DNA of 10,809 bases from Bacteroidota bacterium (GTDB lineage: Bacteria; Bacteroidota; Bacteroidia; Bacteroidales; SZUA-534). A program made the translations under genes and the position numbers. Below, one piece after another: positions 1 through 6,855 of the stretch; positions within the stretch are counted from its first letter, which is position 1, and every line of letters starts with the position of its first letter. The DNA lies in assembly GCA_020047835.1 (NCBI GenBank), contig JAIFNJ010000069.1, positions 1 to 10,809 on the forward strand. The letters are read 5' to 3'. The notes beneath the pieces were generated by a model. That model saw only the letters and a program-made list of their open reading frames with translations, ran no database searches and had not been told where the DNA came from.

Positions 1-81
1 ATACTATTCCAATCAATAAATAGGAATAGCTAAAAAGAATCAATACGGTGCAAATGGCTCTGCATCCAAACGGAATAGTAT
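1..81. repeat. 10-bp inverted repeat at the left edge
   Basis: ATACTATTCC (1-10) and GGAATAGTAT (72-81) are exact reverse complements with a 61-bp interval. A nested 7-bp pair (CTATTCC 4-10, GGAATAG 23-29) offers an alternative hairpin. The window edge may cut the outer arm short. No complete gene was found in 1-153. Confidence 0.25.
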
Positions 82-153
82 TGAACCGAAAATCAACTAG
101 TAAGCGCGGAAATTAATAGTTCTGAAAAAGAATCTTATTAAACAGCTTATTTG

Positions 154-1038
154 CTAATTAACAATAAATTTATTAAAGTCTTCAAACGACCGAATTACAT
201 TTACATTATTAGGGATTTGACTGTTTAACAAGTCAATTTGAGGTCCCATAATCAAAATAGATTGGTCAACAAAATGGGTAGCTATTTGATTCAAGTATTC
301 TCCCATCCGGGGTAGCGAAAGAGCACTAGTAAATGAGGTTACTAAAACATCAGCTTGATGAATCGTATTGTTTTCTTTTAGACAATATAACGGAATAGAG
401 GAACCTAAATAGGTTACTTGCTGATTCTTTTTCTTTAATAAATAATAGGCAAACAATAAGCTTATTTCATGCTGCTCGCCTTCTGGGAGAAAAAGTAGAA
501 ATTTTTTACTTTTTTCGTTATGCGAAGCAATAATACTTTCAATAGCTACAATAATTTTAGCTTTAATAATATTCGTTGCAAAATGCTCCTGAGCAGGGCT
601 GATTGTGCCAGCTTGCCATAAAAACCCTATCTTTAATAGGAAAGGAACAATAATTTCGGAATACGTGTTTTCAAACCCCCGATTAATATAGGAAACGGTA
701 AGCAGTTTTTCAAACTTTTGCTGGTTCAAATGAAACATAGCCATGGTGAGAGCCTGAATTTGATCTTCTACATCACTGCTTCGGGTTGAATATTCAATCA
801 CTTTTTCACTTATCTCTGATTCTTTTAACTCAGCAATTCGTGATATTTTTATGCCATTTTTATTTAAAATAGAAATATTCAATAGTTTCTTTAAATCGTT
901 GGACGTGTAGTAACGAATGTTAGTAAGGGTCCTCTGGGGAAATAAAAGTCCATATCGTTTCTCCCAAATACGAATCGTGTGAGCTTTTATTCCAGTAAGC
1001 TTTTCAAGATCATTAATCGTGTAGTTCTCTTCTCTCAT
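154..1038 (-). CDS. MerR-family regulator with C-terminal cobalamin-binding domain (CarH/LitR-like)
   Basis: This 294-aa protein is probably a DNA-binding repressor controlled by vitamin B12 and possibly by light. Residues 6-75 form a MerR winged helix (TINDLEKLTG, then HTIRIWEKRYGLL and RYYTSNDL). Residues 90-170 match the four-helix cap of CarH-type proteins and keep the W-x9-EH signature (W141, E151, H152) that surrounds the adenosyl group of cobalamin. Residues 178-294 resemble the Rossmann-like B12 domain: H190 in E-Q-H-E-I-S is the expected lower axial ligand, followed by YLGSSIP and a degenerate GG site (GPQ). Two differences from Thermus CarH stand out: Q142 where the light-state histidine follows the tryptophan, and S193 where ExHxxG has glycine. 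Family members often control carotenoid or photolyase genes, but none is visible here. The start gives a complete MerR domain. B12 binding is inferred from motifs; a light response is uncertain. Confidence 0.88.
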   Translation of the reverse strand: MREENYTINDLEKLTGIKAHTIRIWEKRYGLLFPQRTLTNIRYYTSNDLKKLLNISILNKNGIKISRIAELKESEISEKVIEYSTRSSDVEDQIQALTMAMFHLNQQKFEKLLTVSYINRGFENTYSEIIVPFLLKIGFLWQAGTISPAQEHFATNIIKAKIIVAIESIIASHNEKSKKFLLFLPEGEQHEISLLFAYYLLKKKNQQVTYLGSSIPLYCLKENNTIHQADVLVTSFTSALSLPRMGEYLNQIATHFVDQSILIMGPQIDLLNSQIPNNVNVIRSFEDFNKFIVN

Positions 1039-1050
1039 TTAATCCACAAT

Positions 1051-1070
1051 GTTAAACAATTATTTTTAAC
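1051..1070. promoter_or_regulatory. Inverted repeat upstream of the MerR gene, candidate autoregulatory operator
   Basis: GTTAAA and TTTAAC form a perfect 6-bp inverted repeat around an 8-bp spacer. It lies 12 bp before the regulator's start codon, and a related sequence, GCTAAAC, follows directly at 1071-1077. MerR-family dimers bind such dyads and many B12-dependent members repress themselves, so autoregulation is the simplest reading. No clear TAnnTTTG element was found on the minus strand here, so how the dyad sits relative to the promoter is unknown. Confidence 0.35.
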
Positions 1071-1177
1071 GCTAAACGGAAATAATTATAATTATAAAAT
1101 CACTAAAAATTAATAAGTGACTAAATATAATATACTTACACTTTTGTTATTCCGTATTTCCGGTACTTAACACCCTG

Positions 1178-1202
1178 AAATAATTGAATTACTCAATTAT
1201 TT
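1178..1202. repeat. Perfect 10-bp inverted repeat with 5-nt loop in the divergent intergenic region
   Basis: AAATAATTGA and TCAATTATTT are exact reverse complements separated by ATTAC. The stem is almost all A/T. It lies between two divergent genes, so it is not a terminator for either. It could be an operator or a weak cruciform. Its inner half-site TAATTGA/TCAATTA also occurs in the sod-channel intergenic region. Confidence 0.35.
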
Positions 1203-1257
1203 ACTACCTTGGATGCATAAAAAACTGCACTAATAACAGCTCAATGGTAATTAGGTT

Positions 1258-1265
1258 TAAATTTG
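1258..1265 (+). promoter_or_regulatory. Candidate Bacteroidota -7 element for the AddB-like nuclease gene
   Basis: TAAATTTG matches TAnnTTTG exactly. A start site several bases downstream would leave a leader of roughly 20-25 nt before the ATG at 1296. No convincing TTTG -33 element lies about 20 bp upstream, so the promoter may be weak or assisted. Confidence 0.35.
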
Positions 1266-1295
1266 ATGCTTCTTAATTAGCAATCTTGATAATTC

Positions 1296-4178
1296 ATGAA
1301 TAGTTTTCTGTATAATTTAGCCCATTGGATATATAACAAATCTAAAAATCTGCCTCACGAAACATTGCTAGTATTTCCAAACCGACGATCCGGGGTATTT
1401 TTTCTGCATCACTATAAAGAAGTGGCTTCGAAATCACAAGCCGGACTGCCGGTATGGCTTCCGAAAATTAAAACTATAAATGAATTTTTAGCTGATTATT
1501 CTTCCTTGCGAATGGCGGAGCCTATCGAATTAATGGCCGATTTATATGTTTCGCACCAGCAAGAATCAGGGTCAAAGGAATCGTTTGACGATTTTTATTT
1601 TTGGGCCGAAATGATGCTCAATGATTTTAACGATGTGGATAAATACCTGGCAAATCCCGCATTAGTGTTTACCAATGTAAAAGATTTTAAAAGTATTGAA
1701 GATAAAATTGGCTTTCTAACCGATGAGCAATTGACTGTTATTCAGCGTTTTTTCAAAAACTTCAGCCAATTGCAGCAGTCTGTTTTAAAAGATAAATTCC
1801 TGGAAATATGGGAAGTATTGTTACCAGTGTACCAGCGATTTCAATCCCTGTTAAACGCCAACCAAGTTGGATATGAAGGCATGATTTACCGCGATGCATT
1901 GAAAAACATCCTGAATGCTGATGCCAATTCCTTTCCGTTTAAAAAAGTATATTTTGCCGGATTTAATGCCATTACTCCTTGCGAGGAGCAAATATTTACC
2001 AATTTAAAAGAACGGGGACTGGCTGGATTTTTTTGGGATTTTGATGAGTATTATATAAAAAATGAAACCTTTGAAGCTGGATTTTTTCAACGGAAATATA
2101 TAAAGAAATTTCCGCCGGAACCCGATTTTAGCTTACCATCAACGCTAACAAGTGAACAAAAAGAAATAACCATTATTTCAGTTCCAACGGATGCTGGACA
2201 AGTATTTAAAGCATCCCAAATACTTGGAGCCATGAATAATGCCGATTATTCAAACACCGCACTGGTGCTGGCCGAAGAAAATCTTCTATTTCCAGCTCTC
2301 AACAGCATTCCTGAAAACATAAATCAGCTCAATATTACCATGGGATTTCCGCTATCCGATTCATCGGCGGGCAGCTTCATCCAAGCCTTGATTCAATTGC
2401 AGTTAAACACTAAAAAAACTAAAGATGAGAAGGTATCGTTCTATTTTAAAAATGTATTGAGCCTATTACAACATCCATTTATACAAAAATCTGATGCACA
2501 GCTTGCTAATGCTTTACTTGAGTTTATCAAAATAAATAATCTAATTCAAGTAGCTGATTCGGAACTTTCCAGTTCTGAATTATTAAAAACGGTATTTTAT
2601 CCGGTTGAATCCATTGCGTTATTCCCTATATATATAAAAAACATATTTCAACATCTGATGGCAACTTGTTGGAAAATTGATTCCGACAACCGGCTGCTAA
2701 TGGAAAAAGAATTCTTTTTTAAGAGCCTTCTTAAAATTAACCAACTTACCCGCGAAATTGAAAAGCATAAACTCAACATGCTGTTGCCTACCTATTTTAG
2801 ATTGATTCGGAGTGTGTTGCAACAAATACGCATACCCTTTGAAGGGGAACCAATAAGTGGGCTCCAGATTATGGGTTTTTTGGAAACCCGGAATCTCGAT
2901 TTCGAAGAAGTAATAATTCTTTCGGTAAACGAAGGTGTTTTGCCAACAGCTTCACATACCCCTTCATTCATTCCATATAGTTTGCGTCGTGGATTTGGAT
3001 TACCTACCCGGGAGCTTCATGATGCCATGTATGCCTATTATTTTTACCGCTTATTACAACGACCAAAAAAGGTATGGTTAATTTATAATTCAGGGGTTGG
3101 CGGTTTGGTGAGTGGCGAAAAAAGTCGGTACATTCACCAATTATTGTACGATGGAAATTTCAAAACCCATTCAATTAATGTAAATCAAACCGTTGAAGTA
3201 ATTACCAATCAATCTATTGTAATTAAAAAAGAAGGGCAAGTAGTAAACCTGCTGAACCAATTTTTGGGGAACGAACCATCAAAAACATTGTCGCCTAGCG
3301 CGCTATCAGCTTATTTAGTTTGTCCGCTGCGGTTTTACTTTAAGTCAATTGTTGGAATTAAAGAACCCGACGAAATTGAAGAACAAATTGACGCCCGGCT
3401 ATTTGGTTCCATTTTTCATTTAGTATCAGAGAAATTTTATACCCACTTTTTTAAAGACAAACAACTGGTGACGGAGCAAGCATTAACTGATATTGAAAAG
3501 AACACTATCATGTTGGACGATTGGATAAAGGAATCGTTTAAAGAAGTGCTGCTCGGTAAAACCTCAAAGCGGGTGTTTGAGATAAATGGGAAAAATCACA
3601 TCGTATTCGACGTTATCCGAAAGTATTTGCACCAGTTAATTCATATTGATAAAAAAAATACCCCGTTCTCGCTGGTTGGCCTTGAATTGAAAATTCAGAT
3701 GCCGTTTGCATTTGCCGTAAATGGACAAATGAAACAGACCCAAATAGGCGGATTTATCGACCGGATTGACCGAACCCAGCAAGGAATTCGAATTATAGAC
3801 TATAAAACCGGTAGTGATAAATTAAACTTTGACGAATTACAAGATTTATTTACTCACGAAAAGGGAAAAGATACCAAAGCGGTTTTCCAAACTTTTGTTT
3901 ACAGTGCTTTGGTTGCCTTTAATTATCCTCACGAACCGGTTATATTGCCAATGGTGTATCAGGTGGGCAATTTTTTTGACGATGCCAATTCATTTGCTGT
4001 TAAATCAGCTAAATACCTCCCGTTTGCATCCGGCAATTTTAAATCCATTGAACCGGAATTTTTGGAAGGACTTACTAATCTTTTATCTACCATTTTTGAT
4101 GAAAAAATTCCCTTTCATCAAACGGAGGATGCTAAAAACTGCATCTATTGTCCCTATAAAATAATATGTGGGCGATAA
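1296..4178 (+). CDS. AddB/RecB-type PD-(D/E)XK nuclease with Fe-S staple
   Basis: This 960-aa protein is probably the AddB-like subunit of a RecBCD/AddAB-type helicase-nuclease acting on double-strand breaks in the cytoplasm. The C-terminal nuclease domain (about 670-960) is complete. C676 (CPLRFYF) and C949, C952, C958 at the extreme C-terminus are the four ligands of the AddB-type [4Fe-4S] staple. H708 (GSIFH), D822 (GFIDRID), D835 and K837 (DYKTG) form the catalytic set; D822-D835 spacing is 13 residues, the same as in E. coli RecB. The middle has a UvrD-like helicase relic, including VNEGVLP (544-550). The N-terminus (LLVFPNRRSG) sits where AddB has its first motif but has no GKT Walker A, so ATP hydrolysis would have to come from a partner. 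No AddA-like helicase gene is in the window. The gene converges on sod. The nuclease class is near certain; the complex assignment is inference. Confidence 0.9.
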   Translation: MNSFLYNLAHWIYNKSKNLPHETLLVFPNRRSGVFFLHHYKEVASKSQAGLPVWLPKIKTINEFLADYSSLRMAEPIELMADLYVSHQQESGSKESFDDFYFWAEMMLNDFNDVDKYLANPALVFTNVKDFKSIEDKIGFLTDEQLTVIQRFFKNFSQLQQSVLKDKFLEIWEVLLPVYQRFQSLLNANQVGYEGMIYRDALKNILNADANSFPFKKVYFAGFNAITPCEEQIFTNLKERGLAGFFWDFDEYYIKNETFEAGFFQRKYIKKFPPEPDFSLPSTLTSEQKEITIISVPTDAGQVFKASQILGAMNNADYSNTALVLAEENLLFPALNSIPENINQLNITMGFPLSDSSAGSFIQALIQLQLNTKKTKDEKVSFYFKNVLSLLQHPFIQKSDAQLANALLEFIKINNLIQVADSELSSSELLKTVFYPVESIALFPIYIKNIFQHLMATCWKIDSDNRLLMEKEFFFKSLLKINQLTREIEKHKLNMLLPTYFRLIRSVLQQIRIPFEGEPISGLQIMGFLETRNLDFEEVIILSVNEGVLPTASHTPSFIPYSLRRGFGLPTRELHDAMYAYYFYRLLQRPKKVWLIYNSGVGGLVSGEKSRYIHQLLYDGNFKTHSINVNQTVEVITNQSIVIKKEGQVVNLLNQFLGNEPSKTLSPSALSAYLVCPLRFYFKSIVGIKEPDEIEEQIDARLFGSIFHLVSEKFYTHFFKDKQLVTEQALTDIEKNTIMLDDWIKESFKEVLLGKTSKRVFEINGKNHIVFDVIRKYLHQLIHIDKKNTPFSLVGLELKIQMPFAFAVNGQMKQTQIGGFIDRIDRTQQGIRIIDYKTGSDKLNFDELQDLFTHEKGKDTKAVFQTFVYSALVAFNYPHEPVILPMVYQVGNFFDDANSFAVKSAKYLPFASGNFKSIEPEFLEGLTNLLSTIFDEKIPFHQTEDAKNCIYCPYKIICGR

Positions 4179-4198
4179 AATAGCTGCTGTAGGAAACT

Positions 4199-4248
4199 AA
4201 AAAACCGCAAAACCAACCTAACATTAAAATGCCGGGTCAGTTTTGCGG
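4199..4248 (-). terminator. Intrinsic terminator of sod
   Basis: On the minus strand, CCGCAAAAC (4248-4240) pairs perfectly with GTTTTGCGG (4213-4205), and six T residues (4204-4199) follow immediately. The stem is 9 bp with a 26-nt loop that may be partly structured. It begins 25 nt past the sod stop codon. The plus strand has no T-tract after the stem, so it is oriented for sod and not for the convergent nuclease gene. Confidence 0.7.
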
Positions 4249-4272
4249 AAATGAAAAGTAGAAGTTTATACC

Positions 4273-4848
4273 TTAAAACCGTTCGCCAATTTTATTCCAG
4301 TCAAGAATTTCCCAGAAATTCTTCAAATAATCGGGGCGCTTGTTTTGCGTATCCAAATAGTAAGCATGTTCCCATACATCACAGGTCATAACCGGGGTTA
4401 ATCCGCTTCTTAATGGGTTGCCGGCATTGCTCTCCTGAGTAATTACCAGGTTGCCTTGTACATCTTTCGAAAGCCAGGCCCAGCCAGCACCAAACAAGGT
4501 AGCACCGGCTTTGGTGAATTCTTCTTTAAACGCATCGAAGGAGCCATATTTTGCGTTAATGGCAGCAGCCAACTTTCCTTGTGGAGTTTTTGCTCCATGG
4601 TTGGAAAACTGCATAAAGTAAAATGTGTGGTTCCAAACTTGGGCGCCATTGTTAAATATGCCGCCATCTGCTTCTTTTACGATGGTTTCTAAGGTTGCAT
4701 TCTCAAACTTAGTTCCAGGTACCAGGTTGTTTAAGTTGGTAACATAAGCCTGATGATGTTTTCCATAATGGAATTCTAAAGTCTGTTTGCTTATGTGAGG
4801 CTCTAATGCATTGAGCTCGTAAGGTAGTTTCGGTAATTCAAAAGCCAT
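4273..4848 (-). CDS. sodB: Superoxide dismutase, iron type (Fe/Mn family)
   Basis: This 191-aa cytoplasmic enzyme converts superoxide to oxygen and hydrogen peroxide. It has no signal peptide and is full length for bacterial Fe-SOD. The metal ligands are all present: H27 (EFHYGKHH), H74 (QVWNHTF), D157 and H161 (DVWEH). The second-sphere glutamine is Q70 in NNGAQVWNH, the position used by iron enzymes, while the Mn-type position in the C-terminal half reads SNAGNPL, as in Fe-SOD. Some Bacteroidota SODs (Porphyromonas) work with either metal; a Thr at position 155, two residues before D157, favours iron preference, though this is inferred from memory of that literature. It is a single-gene unit with its own terminator, divergent from the channel gene. 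Confidence 0.97.
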   Translation of the reverse strand: MAFELPKLPYELNALEPHISKQTLEFHYGKHHQAYVTNLNNLVPGTKFENATLETIVKEADGGIFNNGAQVWNHTFYFMQFSNHGAKTPQGKLAAAINAKYGSFDAFKEEFTKAGATLFGAGWAWLSKDVQGNLVITQESNAGNPLRSGLTPVMTCDVWEHAYYLDTQNKRPDYLKNFWEILDWNKIGERF

Positions 4849-4945
4849 TTTTGTAAATTTTTAATTAATAATACAGGTTAAACAAGATTTAGTTGAAAAG
4901 GTTTTTATAAAGGCATGTTTTTCGACAACGATTTTAATCTTTAAA

Positions 4946-4953
4946 CAAAAATA
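4946..4953 (-). promoter_or_regulatory. Candidate -7 element for sod
   Basis: The minus strand reads TATTTTTG, an exact TAnnTTTG match, about 100 bp before the sod start, giving a leader of about 90 nt. A TTTG (4982-4979) lies upstream but at 25 bp, longer than the usual spacing of about 20, so the call is tentative. Confidence 0.3.
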
Positions 4954-5031
4954 TCTGATTTATTACTAATTGAGAGTCCAAATAGATGAAAATATTTGTT
5001 CAATTATTCATAACCATAATTTCTTACTTTG

Positions 5032-5039
5032 TATATTTG
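5032..5039 (+). promoter_or_regulatory. Candidate -7 element for the repeat-channel gene
   Basis: TATATTTG is an exact TAnnTTTG match. Transcription would start about 5045-5050, leaving a leader of about 50 nt. No TTTG is seen at the -33 position. A 17-bp palindrome begins two bases downstream and would overlap the start site. Confidence 0.4.
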
Positions 5040-5040
5040 A

Positions 5041-5057
5041 ATCAATTAATAATTGAT
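5041..5057. promoter_or_regulatory. 17-bp palindrome overlapping the predicted start site, candidate operator
   Basis: ATCAATTA and TAATTGAT are perfect inverted repeats around a single central A. The palindrome abuts the TATATTTG -7 element and would cover the transcription start of the channel gene, the classic position for a repressor. Two further TAATTGA/TCAATTA heptamers occur just upstream (4967-4973 and 5000-5006). No regulator gene is adjacent to assign to it. Confidence 0.4.
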
Positions 5058-5099
5058 CATTAATAAAATAGTGTTTCCAATTCCACAAAACAGCCAAAA

Positions 5100-6851
5100 A
5101 TGATTAACCCCAATTTCGATACCATCCAGGTTAAAATAATTGATAAAGCTTTCTATGCCGAAGGAAATATTCACTACCCATCCACAGCAGTGGTATCGTT
5201 TTTCGATCAACACGGACGGTACCTGTTTGCCACCGATTACGGTTACTTGCCAATCAGTAAGGTTTATGAGCTATTAGACGATACCGGCGAAGTGAACCTG
5301 GATTATGCTTACATCCATAATTTTTCGGCAACTGCTTACCGCAGAACCCGATTGATTCCTAAAACCGAATCCATTGAAATAAAAAAATTATCGGCCAAGG
5401 GTGCTTTGCTTGCATCGGAATTTGAAATTGACTTTTCTTTTCTGAAATTAGCCAATAGTGACGTTGATTTTACAGAATGTTGTTTTGCCTCGGGCGATTT
5501 AACCTTTAAACACAGTATTTTTGGGGATGGAACATTTGACTTTAGCTATGCCTTAGTTAAAAGCAAAAAGGTTGATTTTTCAAATACCCAGTTCGGAAGT
5601 GGTTTAAAGTCATTTAAAAATGCCATTTTTAGCGATGGCATTAAAGATTTTCAATATACCGATTTCGGACAGGGGGAACTGAATTTTGTTAATACCGAGT
5701 TTGGTGGTGGTGAAGTGTCGTTTATTAACAGCAATTTTAACCACGGCGATGTTTCGTTTAAAGTAGCCCGGTTTGGTGATGGTAAGGTGGATTTCCATTT
5801 TGCCAAATTTGGCGATGGCGATATTTCCTTTGAGCGGACTGAGTTTGGAAATGGATTAACTGATTTTAAAACCGTTGAGTTTGGTTCCGGTAAAGTAAAT
5901 TTTAACAGGGCGGTATTTGGCAATGGAGAGGTAAATTTTGAGGGCTCAGCTGCTGATGGAAGGGTCACGTTTAAAAAAACTGCATTTGGCACAGGCCATT
6001 TAATTTTTGAATTGGCTGAGTTCGAAAATACAGAGCTAAATATGGAAAAAGCTATTTTGGGCGATAGCGAAGTTTCTTTTTTTAATGGCAAGTTCCACAC
6101 CTTAGTGCTTAAAGGTTGTCATTTGAACCGATACGTTGATTTACGGGTAAAGCAATGTCACGAAATTGATTTAAGCGATACAGTAGTTCGCGATATCATT
6201 GACTTAAAACCTTATCAAAATGAGGTTTTATTACATATATTAAATATATCAGGCATGCGCCTTTTAGGAACAGTTTATATCGATTGGAAAAACAACCACG
6301 TACTTCAATTAATAAAAAATCAACACAAAACTACCTTAGCCGAAAAAGCAGAACAATTCCGGATTCTAAAGGAAAGTTTTAATAAAGCTGGTCAATATTC
6401 CGATGAAGATGATTCCTATGTTTGGTTTAAACGGTATGAATTGCTATCCGATTTTTCAGTGAGCAAGCATAAATCGAAGGTAGTAAACATACTAAAATAT
6501 CCGGCTTATGCATTTAAAAAACTGGTTTTTGATTATGCCGGATTGTATGCTACCAATCCTGTTAGGGTAATGATTTCAATGGCCGCCACCTATACGTTTT
6601 TTAGTTTATTGTATGTACTGATTCTTTCGTTAGGATTCGGAGGAATATTTTCAGGACTCGGAGGCGAACACAATGCCATTGGAATGGTAGGTCGGAGCTT
6701 CTTTTTCTCTGGGGTCACATTTTTCACCATTGGTTATGGCGATTTTTACCCAATGGGTATTGTAAGGGTACTTTCCCTTTTAGAAGGATTTACCGGAGTA
6801 TTTCTGATGTCGTACTTTACCGTGGCTTTTGTGCGGAAAATTCTCCGCTAA
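5100..6851 (+). CDS. Dodecapeptide-repeat protein with C-terminal two-TM potassium channel pore
   Basis: This 583-aa protein is probably an inner-membrane K+ channel with a large cytoplasmic sensor. Residues 1-116 form an N-terminal domain I do not recognise. Residues 117-332 are about 18 twelve-residue repeats, consensus F-G-x-G-x-x-x-F-x-x-A/T-x, resembling pentapeptide-repeat beta-helices but with a different period. Residues 333-480 are a linker with a charged helical stretch (AEKAEQFRILKESF, then SDEDDSYVWFKRYE) like that seen between pentapeptide repeats and ion channels. TM1 is about 490-513, the pore helix is FFFSGVTFF, the selectivity filter is T543-I-G-Y-G-D548 (a K+ signature), and TM2 is about 555-577, ending at R583. 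There is no signal peptide. The ATG is preceded by an A-rich leader. The gene is divergent from sod and converges on trmD. Channel identity is well supported; what opens it is unknown. Confidence 0.88.
   Translation: MINPNFDTIQVKIIDKAFYAEGNIHYPSTAVVSFFDQHGRYLFATDYGYLPISKVYELLDDTGEVNLDYAYIHNFSATAYRRTRLIPKTESIEIKKLSAKGALLASEFEIDFSFLKLANSDVDFTECCFASGDLTFKHSIFGDGTFDFSYALVKSKKVDFSNTQFGSGLKSFKNAIFSDGIKDFQYTDFGQGELNFVNTEFGGGEVSFINSNFNHGDVSFKVARFGDGKVDFHFAKFGDGDISFERTEFGNGLTDFKTVEFGSGKVNFNRAVFGNGEVNFEGSAADGRVTFKKTAFGTGHLIFELAEFENTELNMEKAILGDSEVSFFNGKFHTLVLKGCHLNRYVDLRVKQCHEIDLSDTVVRDIIDLKPYQNEVLLHILNISGMRLLGTVYIDWKNNHVLQLIKNQHKTTLAEKAEQFRILKESFNKAGQYSDEDDSYVWFKRYELLSDFSVSKHKSKVVNILKYPAYAFKKLVFDYAGLYATNPVRVMISMAATYTFFSLLYVLILSLGFGGIFSGLGGEHNAIGMVGRSFFFSGVTFFTIGYGDFYPMGIVRVLSLLEGFTGVFLMSYFTVAFVRKILR
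5448..6095 (+). repeat. Coding array of about 18 twelve-residue (36-nt) repeats
   Basis: Anchor residues fall every 12 positions: L117, F129, F141, V153, F165, F177, F189, F201, F213, F225, F237, F249, F261, F273, A285, then F296, F308, L320 and F332 after a one-residue contraction. A second aromatic sits seven residues after each anchor (for example F232, F244, F256, F268, F280). Neighbouring units differ at synonymous positions (ttt-ggt-gat-ggt against ttt-ggc-gat-ggc), so the array is diverged and held by protein-level selection, not recent slippage. Confidence 0.9.
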
Positions 6852-6855
6852 TCAA

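Noticed and set aside
1..115. Minus-strand open frame with a hydrophobic stretch reading towards the left edge, possibly the start of a gene downstream of the MerR gene
   Set aside because: It has no ATG, no family resemblance and too little sequence inside the window to support a gene call.
3829..4164. 111-codon plus-strand frame inside the AddB-like gene
   Set aside because: It overlaps the Fe-S/nuclease domain in another frame and shows no recognisable protein features.
4456..4692. Short open frames on both strands across sod
   Set aside because: They are out-of-frame shadows; the sod frame has every metal ligand and is full length.
5448..6095. Recent tandem duplication or microsatellite-like DNA repeat
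   Set aside because: Adjacent 36-nt units differ at many synonymous positions, so the conservation is at protein level.
5651..6100. 149-codon minus-strand open frame inside the repeat-channel gene, itself periodic
   Set aside because: Its periodicity is just the antisense image of the 36-nt repeat units; the plus-strand frame carries the conserved protein pattern.
6833..6848. GCGGA/TCCGC hairpin at the end of the channel gene as a terminator
   Set aside because: The stem is only 5 bp, lies in coding sequence, and has no T-tract on either strand.
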